From positions 3,148,384 to 3,212,383 of the forward strand of contig JAKJHU010000038.1 of NCBI GenBank assembly GCA_022316685.1: a stretch of 64,000 nt of DNA, in the 5' to 3' direction. This DNA is from Progne subis subis. Lineage: Eukaryota > Chordata > Aves > Passeriformes > Hirundinidae. Position 1 is the first letter of the stretch. Every line of letters begins with the position of its first letter. Below are positions 14,095 to 24,845 of this stretch, one piece after another. The position numbers were made by a program, and so were the translations under genes. The notes beneath the pieces are model-generated. The model had not been told where the DNA came from. It did no database searches and saw only the letters and a list, made by a program, of their open reading frames with translations.

Positions 14095-14924
14095 ACTGTG
14101 CAGGTCTCAGAGTGGACAAAAAGATGATAAATGAGCTTCAGTGTAGATATATGTAGGCGAATACATCTCATGGAAGATAATCTCAGTCACATACACACCA
14201 TGCTGACAAATGACTGATGAAAAAAATCCAGTAGTCATTATTGACAGATCCTTACGTACAACAGCAAGAAAATCCTAGCAAAACATTGGGTATCATGAGG
14301 GAAGGCCTTGAGAAGAAGACAATGCACATTTTATACAACCTTGGTCCATCCACATCTCAAATACTTCTGGTCTCTGCATCTCAAGAACAGACTCCAGTAG
14401 GAGAACAAAATACCAAAAGGATGGAGTGCCCATCTTAGAAAAAGAGACTTTAGTTAGAAAAGAAGACTGAAGCAAGATACAATCAATCAAATCATGAAGA
14501 TGGTAAATAAACTAATGTAAAGCTGCTTGCTAAATCCTTTAGTAATAGAACTAAGAGACCTTTTACAAAGCTATCACAACATTAGTTTACAAAGAATTAA
14601 GTGCTTCTTTACAAAGGGAATAGTAATCTCCTGGAACTTGTTGCCACAGGAGGTTGTGAAGCTAGTAAAGCATCAGCAAGTCTGAAAAAGACAAGTTCTT
14701 GGTTTGCAGGTGCACAAATGGGCTCTAAAACCACTGAGAGATATATACCCACCATCCATAATATGACAAGCAAGTGTACAGGAAGAGTACAAGAGAACAG
14801 GTTCCTAAAATGGCTAGGTTTGCATATAGTCCCGAACAGCATCCCTTAATGTCACTGCCGGAGACTGAACCCTGAGTATAAAGGTCCACTGGTCTGACAC
14901 AGCAGAGCTTTTCTGATGTTCTTC
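14095..14924 (+). mobile_element. Decayed CR1-type LINE, 3' end
   Basis: Recognised by several diverged blocks in the order of the archosaur/turtle CR1 3' end. These are AGTGGACAAAAAGATGA near 14112, CTTGGTCCATCCACATCTCA near 14339, CCTGGAACTTGTTGCCACAG near 14631 and GTCCACTGGTCTGACACAGC at 14884, then the terminal GATGTTCTTC near 14915. The degree of divergence and many stops show an old, dead copy. Only the C-terminal reverse-transcriptase-end and 3' UTR portion is present, as is usual for 5'-truncated CR1 copies. The start is approximate because similarity fades. Confidence 0.7.
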
Positions 14925-17900
14925 ACTTCATTTGCCTTTAGTATCTTCTATTGAGCTCTGAAAAATCCACAAAGGTTACACACCTGCTTCTTAGCAGCTG
15001 TGAAAGATGAAGGTCGGATCTGAATAACAGCAGTCCTTCAGTGTAAATTCCAACACAACATCCTATGCTAAGCAAAAAATTAGTACTATATCTTTAAACA
15101 AAATAAAGATCAGACCCAGGAGGAAATATTTGCATTACTCCAGGCAGCATGACCCCAAAAAGCCACAGATGTTGTTCCACAGCAAGATCAGTTATTTCAG
15201 TGAAACTGTAGCCACCTGCTGAGGGACAAAAGAAACAAACATCAGCCCCTTCAAAGAGCTGAGCTGCAGAACTGCTCAAAGGGGGAAGCAAGGTTAGCCA
15301 TGTAAGACATACACATTTTTATTAAAATAAGTCTCAAAAGATAGTAAGAGTTAAAGCCTACTGGTACTCAGATGGCAGTCTTAAAAAATTAAGTGCAAAA
15401 GCCAGTATCTATCAGGTGTTTTCTGCCTTCCTCTACAGAAAGTGTTTATACATCAAATAGGCATAGTATAATTGCAATATTTTGAGACTACTGATGATAC
15501 AGAACACCTGCAAAGGGAAAAGTTATGCTGGCAACACTCCACACAAATGGATAAATGTAGTTCAATGGTATTCTCACAAGATTTCAGTTATGTAGCATTT
15601 TCCTTGTTCACTGCACTCTTCACCATTAGCTCCCTCACCAGTATTTGGTAACTCCTTCTTCAGATGCAAAAAATGCATACTTGTATGTTTCATAAATATT
15701 TGTAGTGTTACGTTAAATTATACACTTACATATGCATTAAATTACACATTTTAATCCTTAAGATAATACTAAAGTAGAGTTTTGATGAGTAACTATTGCA
15801 TATATCTAGATTATTCCCACTAGTCTGGGAGTTTGAATTGAGAGCTATAAAAATCAGAATACAAGAGGGTTAAAAAGTGTCCACTCCCCACTACACGTGG
15901 AATACCTGGCCATTTTACGTTTTAGGTAGTGACACAAGAAGAGGGGTGTCTCGTAACTGAGATCTGTAATTCATTCATTTTCACACCTTGATTAATCTCT
16001 GTACTAATAGCAGCCACAAGCAGGCCCAAGACTCTTGTAAATCCTTTCTTTCTCCTGGTTGTGCTGAGGAAAGCTGATCTCTTCCACCAATGTTTCTACA
16101 GTCTGTCAGTCAAAGAACAACCTGCCCATCTTTGCCTCTTTCCCTCTGTTGAAGAGTTGTGTTCTCAGCATTGGGAGCTGAATTCCTGTTTAAGAGGATC
16201 TTTTCTAAGTTCCTTGAAAGGCATTCTCAGGAGAGAATGAGGCCTGTGGGTAAGCAACAAAGGAACACTTGGGTGCTGAGGCATTTTATACTTCTGTGTA
16301 TGTAGAGTTCTGCAGGGCTGCCATGCAGCAGTGTTTAGAGTTGCTGTGTTTGATGGAGACACAGCTAACAACTATGAGTCCATATTTTAACTGCAGTTCA
16401 AAAACAGCATTAGCTTTTCCAAAAAGATCAATGTACCATTTGCATAATCTAATACAACTAGGAGATACATAATTCATTCATCTTTTCCATGAGCTTCTGC
16501 AACTCTTCATTGGTTCAACTGAATGTACATGTGTACTTATTTCCAAAATAGATTTAATTCTAAAAAGCATACCACTTGTTTTCCCTAGCTGTATCAAAAG
16601 AAATAATTTTCCTAGTAGTCATGGCAAATTACATCAATAATATTTTAGTATCCATCTTTATATAACTAAATAAGCAACAGGGTGGAGAACATGACAGCGT
16701 TGACTGCTGCAGTTCCAGATTTCTTATTATGTTACATATAGTGAAACTACCCTGTAAAAATTACTACCACAAAAGCAGCTTAGGAAAATTCAAGATATCT
16801 CTGAGTGTTGCAAGGCATACAGATGGACTAATTTTCTTTTATATAGAAGAAAACCATGAAAAGCAAGCAAAAAAATTCTGAAACTTCTGCATTCTCTTCT
16901 AATTTTTAACTAGGTATGAGCATTATGTAATTATAATACTCATGAATATTAATAAGTATACAGCTGATTAATATTTTTTTAAACAAGTAAATACTTAATA
17001 CACTTATATTGACTTCAGTGGTAGAATGATTGCTGCTCCAAAAAATTTCATTACTTACTAACAGACAAAGAAGATGAATAAGCACTGAATCAAGAACCTT
17101 TCTGAAATGACAGCATTGAAATATTTTGATGTTTTAGAAAAGGTTTCCTCAGAACTGTGAATGGAAAAAAGGTATTTAAGACAAAGATTGGCTATGTAGC
17201 AAATACACTGGCATACACTCTCCTGCATGCGTGTTCTCTTGGGAATGTCCCCCACTGAAATGACTGTCACAAAGTCTACTCACATACTGAAGGTTCTACA
17301 GATAACCCATTCACTAACTAAATTTTTAGATTAAAATTTGGTGTCACTCACAAGGGAGGACAGGGGGAAAGCTTAGTGTTTTCGGCCTGTAATCTACAAA
17401 GATTTCACTGCTCTCTTCCACGAAACAAAAAAAAAAAAAAAAAAATTGGGATTTTCTTTCCTAAAAAAGTACATAAGGAAAACATGGGTGATGTTATGAG
17501 GCAGACGAGCAAAACTGAGTGCATCTCAGACATTGCATCATGACTGTGTGCAACATATTTGGATGTGGATTGTTCTCTACATTAATCTAAAATACTCTGA
17601 TGACACTGAAGCGCGTTAACTAAATGAGATTTCTGAAAAACTGGTTTGATAATGTGACATTTCCTGAACCTGTATAGATCTATCCAGAATTAGAGATGTA
17701 CAAGAACTGAAATTCCCTTAGCAATTTATATTCTGCCAAAAATGTTATTTAGTAGGTAACTATGCAGGGAGGGAACAATATTTAACCTGTGTCAGCTCTA
17801 AATTCCACACCTCAAATCTTTTAAACTTACTTGTCTTCCCCACAGCTGTAAAAAGGGGCATCAGCTTCCCAAAGCAGAGCATGTATGTGTAACAATGGTG

Positions 17901-18639
17901 TTTGCACTGGTTATTCACCCTTGCATCTATCATGATTTAAAACATTTCTGAAAACACATTATTGCGTCATGTGACTGAACACATTCTTATAACTAACTAA
18001 TCAGAATACTCTATCAAGAAAGAGTGAACAAGATCAATACACTCCTAGAAAGCAGAAAAGGAAAGCTTAAAGGTACAGAGGAACCAAATAAGAAAACACA
18101 GAATCAAACTAAATGCTCTTATATGCTCTTTACATTTTCAGCAGACAGCGTTTAAATGTTTAAAATACCCAACCCAAGAGATGCACAATAACCAACAGAT
18201 AACACGAACTATTTCCTCCTGTTAATTGTGGATGCTATCCCGCTTCCTACTGAATCAATGTCAAAACTCCTCTTTATTTCCACGATTGGAAGATCATGTT
18301 CTTCATCACAGTCTGGCAACATCCTGGCAGATTCCTTGAAATGTTATATAATCAAGATACTTAATGTTTACAACGACATCCCTAAAGAGCATCTGAAGGT
18401 TGTTTTTATCTAAATGAACAAGATTTGACAACACTTCAAAGCCTTCTAATGTTGTCTTTATCACTGAAAGTACAGCAGGTTGAAGAACAATGGAAAAGAG
18501 TACATAGAGATAAACGGGATTTCATCTTTCTAATTCCTCCGTCTCAGTAGCCACTATTCATGTATCAACCGTCACCGATACGCTTACTTTAAAATAACTT
18601 TTCTTTGAGCTAACTGTGTTAACAACTTTACGATCCAGT
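14925..18639. other. Non-coding DNA, no gene seen
   Basis: AT-rich with no supported exon. It contains a 20-base A run at 17427-17446. It ends at the sharp left edge of the CpG island. Confidence 0.55.
17427..17446. repeat. A20 homopolymer
   Basis: Uninterrupted run of A. No target-site duplication or SINE body was recognised beside it. Confidence 0.95.
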
Positions 18640-19340
18640 CTGCGGCCACACTACCACCACTGCCGCCTTCGGCTGTATGACTCTCCCCGCTGGGCGTCCG
18701 AGAACATCTTCGAGTAAAATCCTCCCTTGAAGGGAAGTTCAACCCGCCGCCCCAAAACAAGCGCGGCCGCGCCGCTCGCCCCCAGCGCCGGCCCGGGGCG
18801 CGTCCGCCCTGCCGCCTGCCGCTGCCGAGCGGGGCACGGCCGGGCCGGGGCAGCGCCGTCGCCGGGACCCGCGGCACCGCCTTTCCAGCCACCACCCCTG
18901 GCGGCCCCGCACGGCAACGCCGGGGCCGCCGTTCGGCGGCACGGTTCGGCGGCCCTCCCGAGGCGGCGGAGCGGAGGGGCAGCGCCACAGCCCCTACCGG
19001 AGGACCGATGTCGCCCCTCGCCGCGGCGCCCGCAGGCACCGCCGGCCGGGCGGGGGCAGACGAAGTTCCCACCGCGCCGCCGGTCCCAGCCGGGGACCGC
19101 CGCGCCGAAGGGCACGGCAAGGGGCGGTGGGAGACCGCGCCCGCCCGCGACCCCTGCCCGCCGCGGCCCAGCGTCGCCGGCCGCCCCCGGCATCCCGGCA
19201 TCCCGCCCGCTCGCCACTCCTCCCGTTGCCGGCACCGCTGCTCGGCGCTGCCGGCGGCCCCTTCAGCACCGGACGCGAGGGACGCGCACGACGACGGGCG
19301 CACGACGACGGACGCCCGCCTTCCCCCGGCCGGACCTTAC

Positions 19341-19480
19341 CGGCCGCGCTGGCCGCCCTCGGCCGCCCGGGCTGCCGCCGCTCCGCGCCGCGCTCCCGCA
19401 GCCGGGGCGCATCCCTGCTCCGCCCGCAGCCGCACCAGCCGGCAGAGCGCGCGCCGCGCGGGAGCGCAGCGCGGGCACCG
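19341..19480 (-). other. Predicted non-coding first exon (5' UTR), candidate B3GALT1
   Basis: The 3' edge is set by a minus-strand donor, CCG|GTAAGG, at 19341/19340. The 5' edge is only an estimate from the CCAAT/GC-box cluster at 19517-19574. The sequence is GC-rich and shows no ATG-initiated frame I would trust, so I call it untranslated leader. A first exon splicing over a long intron would agree with the B3GALT1 structure known from mammals. Confidence 0.35.
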
Positions 19481-19516
19481 GCGGAGCTCGCCCTCGCCGA
19501 CTGGCACCGCCGGCAG

Positions 19517-19574
19517 CCAATGGCCGCCCGCGCCGCGCCGAGGGGGCGGAACGGCGTGACGGGAACGGGCCAAT
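19517..19574 (-). promoter_or_regulatory. Core promoter cluster: two CCAAT boxes, GC box, CRE half-site
   Basis: Within 58 bp there are CCAAT at 19517-19521, GGGGCGG at 19543-19549, TGACG at 19557-19561 and a second CCAAT at 19570-19574. These are classic NF-Y, Sp1 and CREB-type sites. NF-Y sites usually lie 60-100 bp upstream of the start, which would place a minus-strand start near 19440-19490, just before the donor at 19340. Orientation is inferred from that donor. Confidence 0.6.
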
Positions 19575-21623
19575 GGGAGCCGCTCGGCGGGGCAGCGCCG
19601 CTTCCGGGCGGCGGGAGCCGAGCCGCGGCCGTGCCCCCCGTGTCCCCGCGGTCGGTATCCCCGCCGGGGCGGTGTGCTCGGTGTCCCCGCCGTCGCTGTC
19701 CCCTCCGGGCAGCGCCGCGGGCTCTCCGGGACGCGCTCCAGCCCCGGCAGTGGTGGTAACGCGCGCGGCTGGGCCGAGCTTGCCCGTCCCCAGCCGCTCT
19801 GGGAAACGGTGCCAGCCGTGCAGGTGGGGAGCTTGTGCCGCCCACTCCCCGCGTGCATAGGAATACGGAGCTTTACGCCAGGGCGTTTTGTTTAAAATAA
19901 GTAAAATTTAATAGGAGAAGATGTATTTATTCCGGGGGTATTCCACTGAGCTGAAGCCGTGTCCGCCGCCAACATCCCTGCGGCTGCTGCCGGCTGCCGC
20001 CGACCTTGGCGCGGCCGCGGCGGGCGCAGGAGCGCGTCCTCGGCGGCTGCCTCGCCGCTGTGCTGTGCGGGACCCTCCATCGCCGCGGCTGTCACTGCGC
20101 TGCGGGCTCTGCGCCGAGTTCGCAAGGCCCCAGAACTTGTCCCGCATGTCCCAGTACCGCACCTGCCCGCAGCTGTGTTTAATTCAGCTGTAGCAGCGAT
20201 TTTTGCCAGTGGACCGGGTGCCTCTTTAGCTTTTGTTTATGTGGTACATCCGTAGGTTTACGTTGTTGTTACTCTGTGCAGAAGGAGGTCTTTTACGCGC
20301 TATCCACAGTGATGTCCTGTAGGGGTGTATGGGTCTGCGGAGTACCACAGGCCCTGGAGAAGTGAAGACTGAGGATGAACCATAGAGGATTGTTGGTGTA
20401 AGGCACTCGGGAAAGGGGCATGGGCTTGGTACTGGAGGCCCGTGGTGATAAGAGGCCGCGGTCGCTTAAAGAAATGCAAATCTGGAGCTGGACCAAAGTG
20501 GGTTTGGATGTTGCAAAGAAACAGTACCTGATATATCTAAAAGGTAACATTATAAATTCAGGTGTAGAATTAGAGCTGCAAACCAGTGAAGAAAGAAAAA
20601 GGTAGAAAAGTGGGCTTGCAAAGATAAAAGTGATCTTAAGGGGAAACTAGAGGAGAGAGAAGAAATCATAAACCTGAAAGTCATACTTCTCCTGGTGAAG
20701 GACTCCAAATGCTCACAAAGTCACTGTTAGAACCCCTTCACAGTAGGGTGGAATGAAACTGATCAAGCGATCAAGGAGAAGGGGCAATGTAATAACAGGA
20801 GAGGAGTACAGCAACTTCAACTGCATTATTATTACTATTTTTCTAGAACTAATAATTATTAGTCTTAAGATTTTAGTTATACTAAGAATAAATGTCTATT
20901 CCCTTTTTTCCAGTCTGTGTAAAAAGACAGGTGGAATGCTTAAAAATGCTTCAGAAATGTATTTTACTGATGGGTTCTTTTCAGTGTTAATGGTCTTTAC
21001 CCACTCTTTTGGAATTTGCTTGTTAAGTAGAACCCATTGCCTAGTTTTGTCCTTGATTTGCTGATTCAAAAGGGTGTGGAGATTTATTAATTTGTGGTGG
21101 CTCGCCATTGTATTTCATGCCTATTAAGAAAGGTCTCTTAACTCATATTTCTCAAGTCAATTTGGTCATAAGCAAATGTTTGTTAATTCCCTAATGAAAT
21201 ATTGTTAATACCAATATTAGATACAATTTATGGACAGAATTCCTTGTTTAGTTGTACCAGATGCAGGTACCCTCATCTGTGCTGAGTTCAGAACTGCTAG
21301 TACTGCTAAACAATGTGAAAGTCATGCCCTTTACCTCACACTCTTCAACAGTTAACTTTTTCTTTTCTTTTTGGTGGCATTTGAGTTTGCTGTGTCTAGT
21401 GTGAAGACTCAATGAACTCACTTTTGTTTGGAATGAAATAACAGGAAATGTTTCTTAAATGCTCATGTGCTTAGACACTGCAACACCTCAGTCAGTGATG
21501 TTTTCTTCTAGTAAATGGATTTTATTACTTCAGGAACTTCTTCAAGCCTTGAGAAAGTTTTTGGGGTTTTTTTTTGTTTTTTCTTTTTTTATATAGTATC
21601 ATTATATACTTAAGAAAAGGTAT

Positions 21624-21692
21624 CAGGTTTTTTTACTCTTCGTTAAAGCAGGTTTTTTTTCTCTTCGTTAAAGCAGGGTTTTTTTAACTTTT
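21624..21692. repeat. 25-bp tandem repeat, about 2.7 copies
   Basis: Units begin CAGG, continue with seven or eight T, then CTCTTCGTTAAAG. Copy one is 21624-21648 and copy two 21649-21673, followed by a partial third unit. The two full copies differ by about one base, so the duplication is recent. Confidence 0.9.
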
Positions 21693-22272
21693 GGCATCAG
21701 CCATATCATTATCTTGAAAGAAACGTAAAACACAACACATTATTTACTGTTGACAGTTTTACAAATACTGCAGAACTGACTAGATCATTGCACAGTTATA
21801 ACCTTATAACTCCTGCAAAGAAGGAGGAAATATTAAAAATAATCCTTGTGAAGGAATTTCTTTGTAGTAAGCAGAACATGCATGTGATTAGTTTTAATGC
21901 TTTAAACTTATCCAAAAACATAAACGGAAATTCAGATAATCATGTCTGAATTTTATGTTCATGTTAAAGAGTAGATTTTAAGGTTCTACAACAGCTTTTT
22001 GCAATCATAACCACAGCTCAGTGTGTAAGTTAACTAAATCATTAAAAAGAAAGGCAAAACATCACATTTCAGCTAAATATCCTGTTTATGAGACAAAACA
22101 ACTTAGAGGAAGATGTTGCTATAGGCACAGAAGCAACAAATAATTAAAAGCAGAAAAGAGATGAGGAAAAAAAAATCACACCTGAAATATGGGTCTGTTT
22201 GTTAAAGTGCTTTACAGTACACATAATATATTCTAAAGTTAAGCAGTTCCTCTGATAAACTTGGGGGATTTC

Positions 22273-22297
22273 TTTTTTTTTTTTTTTTTTTTTTTTT
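22273..22297. repeat. T25 homopolymer
   Basis: Uninterrupted run of T, with no attached element recognised. Confidence 0.95.
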
Positions 22298-24779
22298 AAT
22301 CTCAGCCCACAAAATTGTAATTTAGCCTTCAGTCCTGTAAGATAGAAGAGTTCAAGAGTTTTTTCTGAAAAACAATAGCGTACTCCTGGAAAGTACTAAA
22401 GGACGCACAGGAGTTGAGCTGCTCTTATTCATAACAGAAACAGCGTAAAAAATGTAATTTCCATACAGCTCTGTCAGCAGGAGTCTTTTCTGTCCTGGAT
22501 CCACAGGGATAACTGAAGTTAGGAATCACACCTACTAAAATCTTTGTTTTAGCAGTTAAGACTAGCCAACAAGATGTGAACTGTGGGCTAAGTGCTGGTA
22601 TTGGGGATTCTGGCAGATGGTAGGAACTATCCTGAAATTTCTTTATGAAGAAAAGAGACACAGTTGCTATATATCCTTTAGTCTTCAACCTCTGGCTTTG
22701 GGAGAATGGTAAGACAGTACTGAAGTGTACTGTAATTGGCAGATCTTTTACATCAAACTGTAAAATTACCCGTTAGAGGTAAACATTATTTCAGTCCTCC
22801 CTTCCGATGGGGTTTGAATACTTAACTGATGCATGGATGCAGCACTGCCTTAGTAGAGCCAGGAGAGGAATATTTGATTATTTATTTTTAACTGTGTTAC
22901 AATTTACTAACCTTATTCAGCCTCATTTTATAACCCCTTTGTTAATATCATGTAGATGTATGCTGTGGGATGCAAATCACAGTTGTGTGTTAGGTTCTAT
23001 ATAGACAAGTAAGGAGACAAAGGATTCTTGCCCCCACAAACTTGCCTCCTCATGCACTCTTCTGGAAGTGCACTGGGATCTGATTTCACACTCCATGAGG
23101 AAGTGTTTCCATTTGTTATTTTATCTCCCATTATGTCAGCTGGAGGGAGCTAATCTCCCCATAAACAAAGCAAGGCAACTTCCTTTGTGTGCAGAGTCTT
23201 CAAGATAGTTGTATATCTGCAGTGATCACTTGTAAGCACAGCTTCCATTCATATAGTGTCCTTCAGAGCAATGTCACTGTGAATATAAGGAGTATACTTA
23301 GAACTATTTAAAGATTCTATAAATATATATTTAATTGCAACTGCCTTGAACAGTGATGTAAGATAGGCCTGTTGTGTAGAGGAATGGATGGGTGGTGGAC
23401 CATTTTTCAGATCCAAGTAATTCTGCTTTGCATGAGTGACCGGTTCATATAAGGAACATTTTTTCCCCCTCAACTGATCCAGTCAGTTTTTAAATCTTTA
23501 TTTTTAATATATTGGAGTTTTCATTGTTCCCCACCCCATATTTAATTTTGTGGTGCATCAACTGTTTTGACAAATATTTGCACTGTTACCTAAGAAATTA
23601 ATTATAAAGAATTAATCTGCCTCTCAGCAGGGTTAACCAAGAGAGAAGAGCCTTCCCATCACAGTCAGTAGCTGAATCCAGCTGGCAAAAATCAACGTGG
23701 TTCTATTTAATTATGATTAATGTTTTCACTTATTTTATAATTTTGCATGCAATTTTTTTTCCAATTTTTCATCCTCTTGGAGGATGATTTGGCAATTGCT
23801 ACTCATAAACCAGAGATCTTGATTCTGTGTCATCTGATTGCTTATCAGCAAGAGGATTTGATCAGTAGTGGAATGTGACTGGTCCTTAATTTCCATTTTC
23901 TTGAAGTAAACAACTACCAGAATACGGGAGTAACGTTCCCTGGTACTAATACTGCAAAGCTTGGAATTGTCATCACTGGGACTATTTTATGATTGACATA
24001 CAGGACAGTTTCTGTTACCTTTATTTTGAGGAGCATTGAAGAGCATTTTAAGAAAAATTACTCACATGTTTCTGTTGCTGGAGTGGCATCCTCATAGATA
24101 AGGATGTCTGCCCACTAAAGGACTGAGGATATTGCTACCAGAATTTATTCAGAGATAAAAGAACTACATCAGGAATATTTGGCTGTATGCTTTTTCTTAT
24201 CTGGAAGAAAAAAGTTGTCTAAAGTCTCAGTCCCAAAGAGCTTGTAATGATAGTAGAAGAGTGACTAAAGGAAGTGCAGAATATATGATAGAAGGAGAGA
24301 GGGGGGAAAGCAGTGAAGCCACCACATTATGAAGCAGTTTAGATGCACTGATCTTCCTAGTTCTATATATACACAGCTGGTGTTACAGTAATTTGCTGAT
24401 TGCTTGTGGTTCTGCTTATGTATACATGAGTATCTGTATATTTATATGCTTACAGATATGATACTCGTGTATTACATTAAAAGATCATTAAGCTGGAAAA
24501 TGCGAATGTCTGAACTCAAAAGCTATCTGGTATAGTCTTTAATTTTGTGATTGCACAGTGTTTTTCTTGAGACTCTTAACTTCTTCAGAACACAGAAGGG
24601 ATGAATCCTGATACTTGCACAATTATTTAATGTTTTGATTTGTTGAATTATTAAAAATATTGCCTCAGGCTTTATTTATTACAATCTCCATTTTACCTTC
24701 TAGCTGCTACACCAATTCAGAAAGAAAACCTAATAAAAAGATTCTTCTGGCTGTATATCTAGAGGACATGGTCTATACC

Positions 24780-24845
24780 ATAAAAAAAAGAAAAAAGGAA
24801 AGAAAAGAAAAGAAAAAAGAAGGGGGGAAAAAAAAAAAAAAAAAG
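24780..24845. repeat. 65-bp pure purine (A/G) tract
   Basis: Only A and G for about 65 bases, with GAAAA-type units, a GGGGGG block and a terminal A run. It is low-complexity and shows no coding content. Confidence 0.9.

Larger units (their letters stand above)
18640..20190 (-). promoter_or_regulatory. CpG island, probable promoter (candidate B3GALT1)
   Basis: About 1.5 kb of very GC- and CpG-rich sequence in AT-rich surroundings, split by an AT-rich gap at about 19870-19960. Within it lie CCAAT boxes, GC boxes and an ETS-like CTTCCGGG at 19601-19608, with no obvious TATA box, as in housekeeping-type promoters. A consensus minus-strand splice donor (GTAAGG reading down from 19340) suggests a first exon transcribed toward position 1. 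In mammals B3GALT1, which has a very long first intron and a single coding exon, lies downstream of XIRP2 on the same strand. That fits this position and direction, but no coding exon is in the window, so the gene name is inference. Transcription in the plus direction as well is possible. Confidence 0.75.

Noticed and set aside
18584..19860. Long open frames on both strands in the CpG island (up to 377 codons)
   Set aside because: Stop codons are rare in such GC-rich DNA. Overlapping frames are open in several phases at once, and the translations are Arg/Pro/Ala-rich with no domain.
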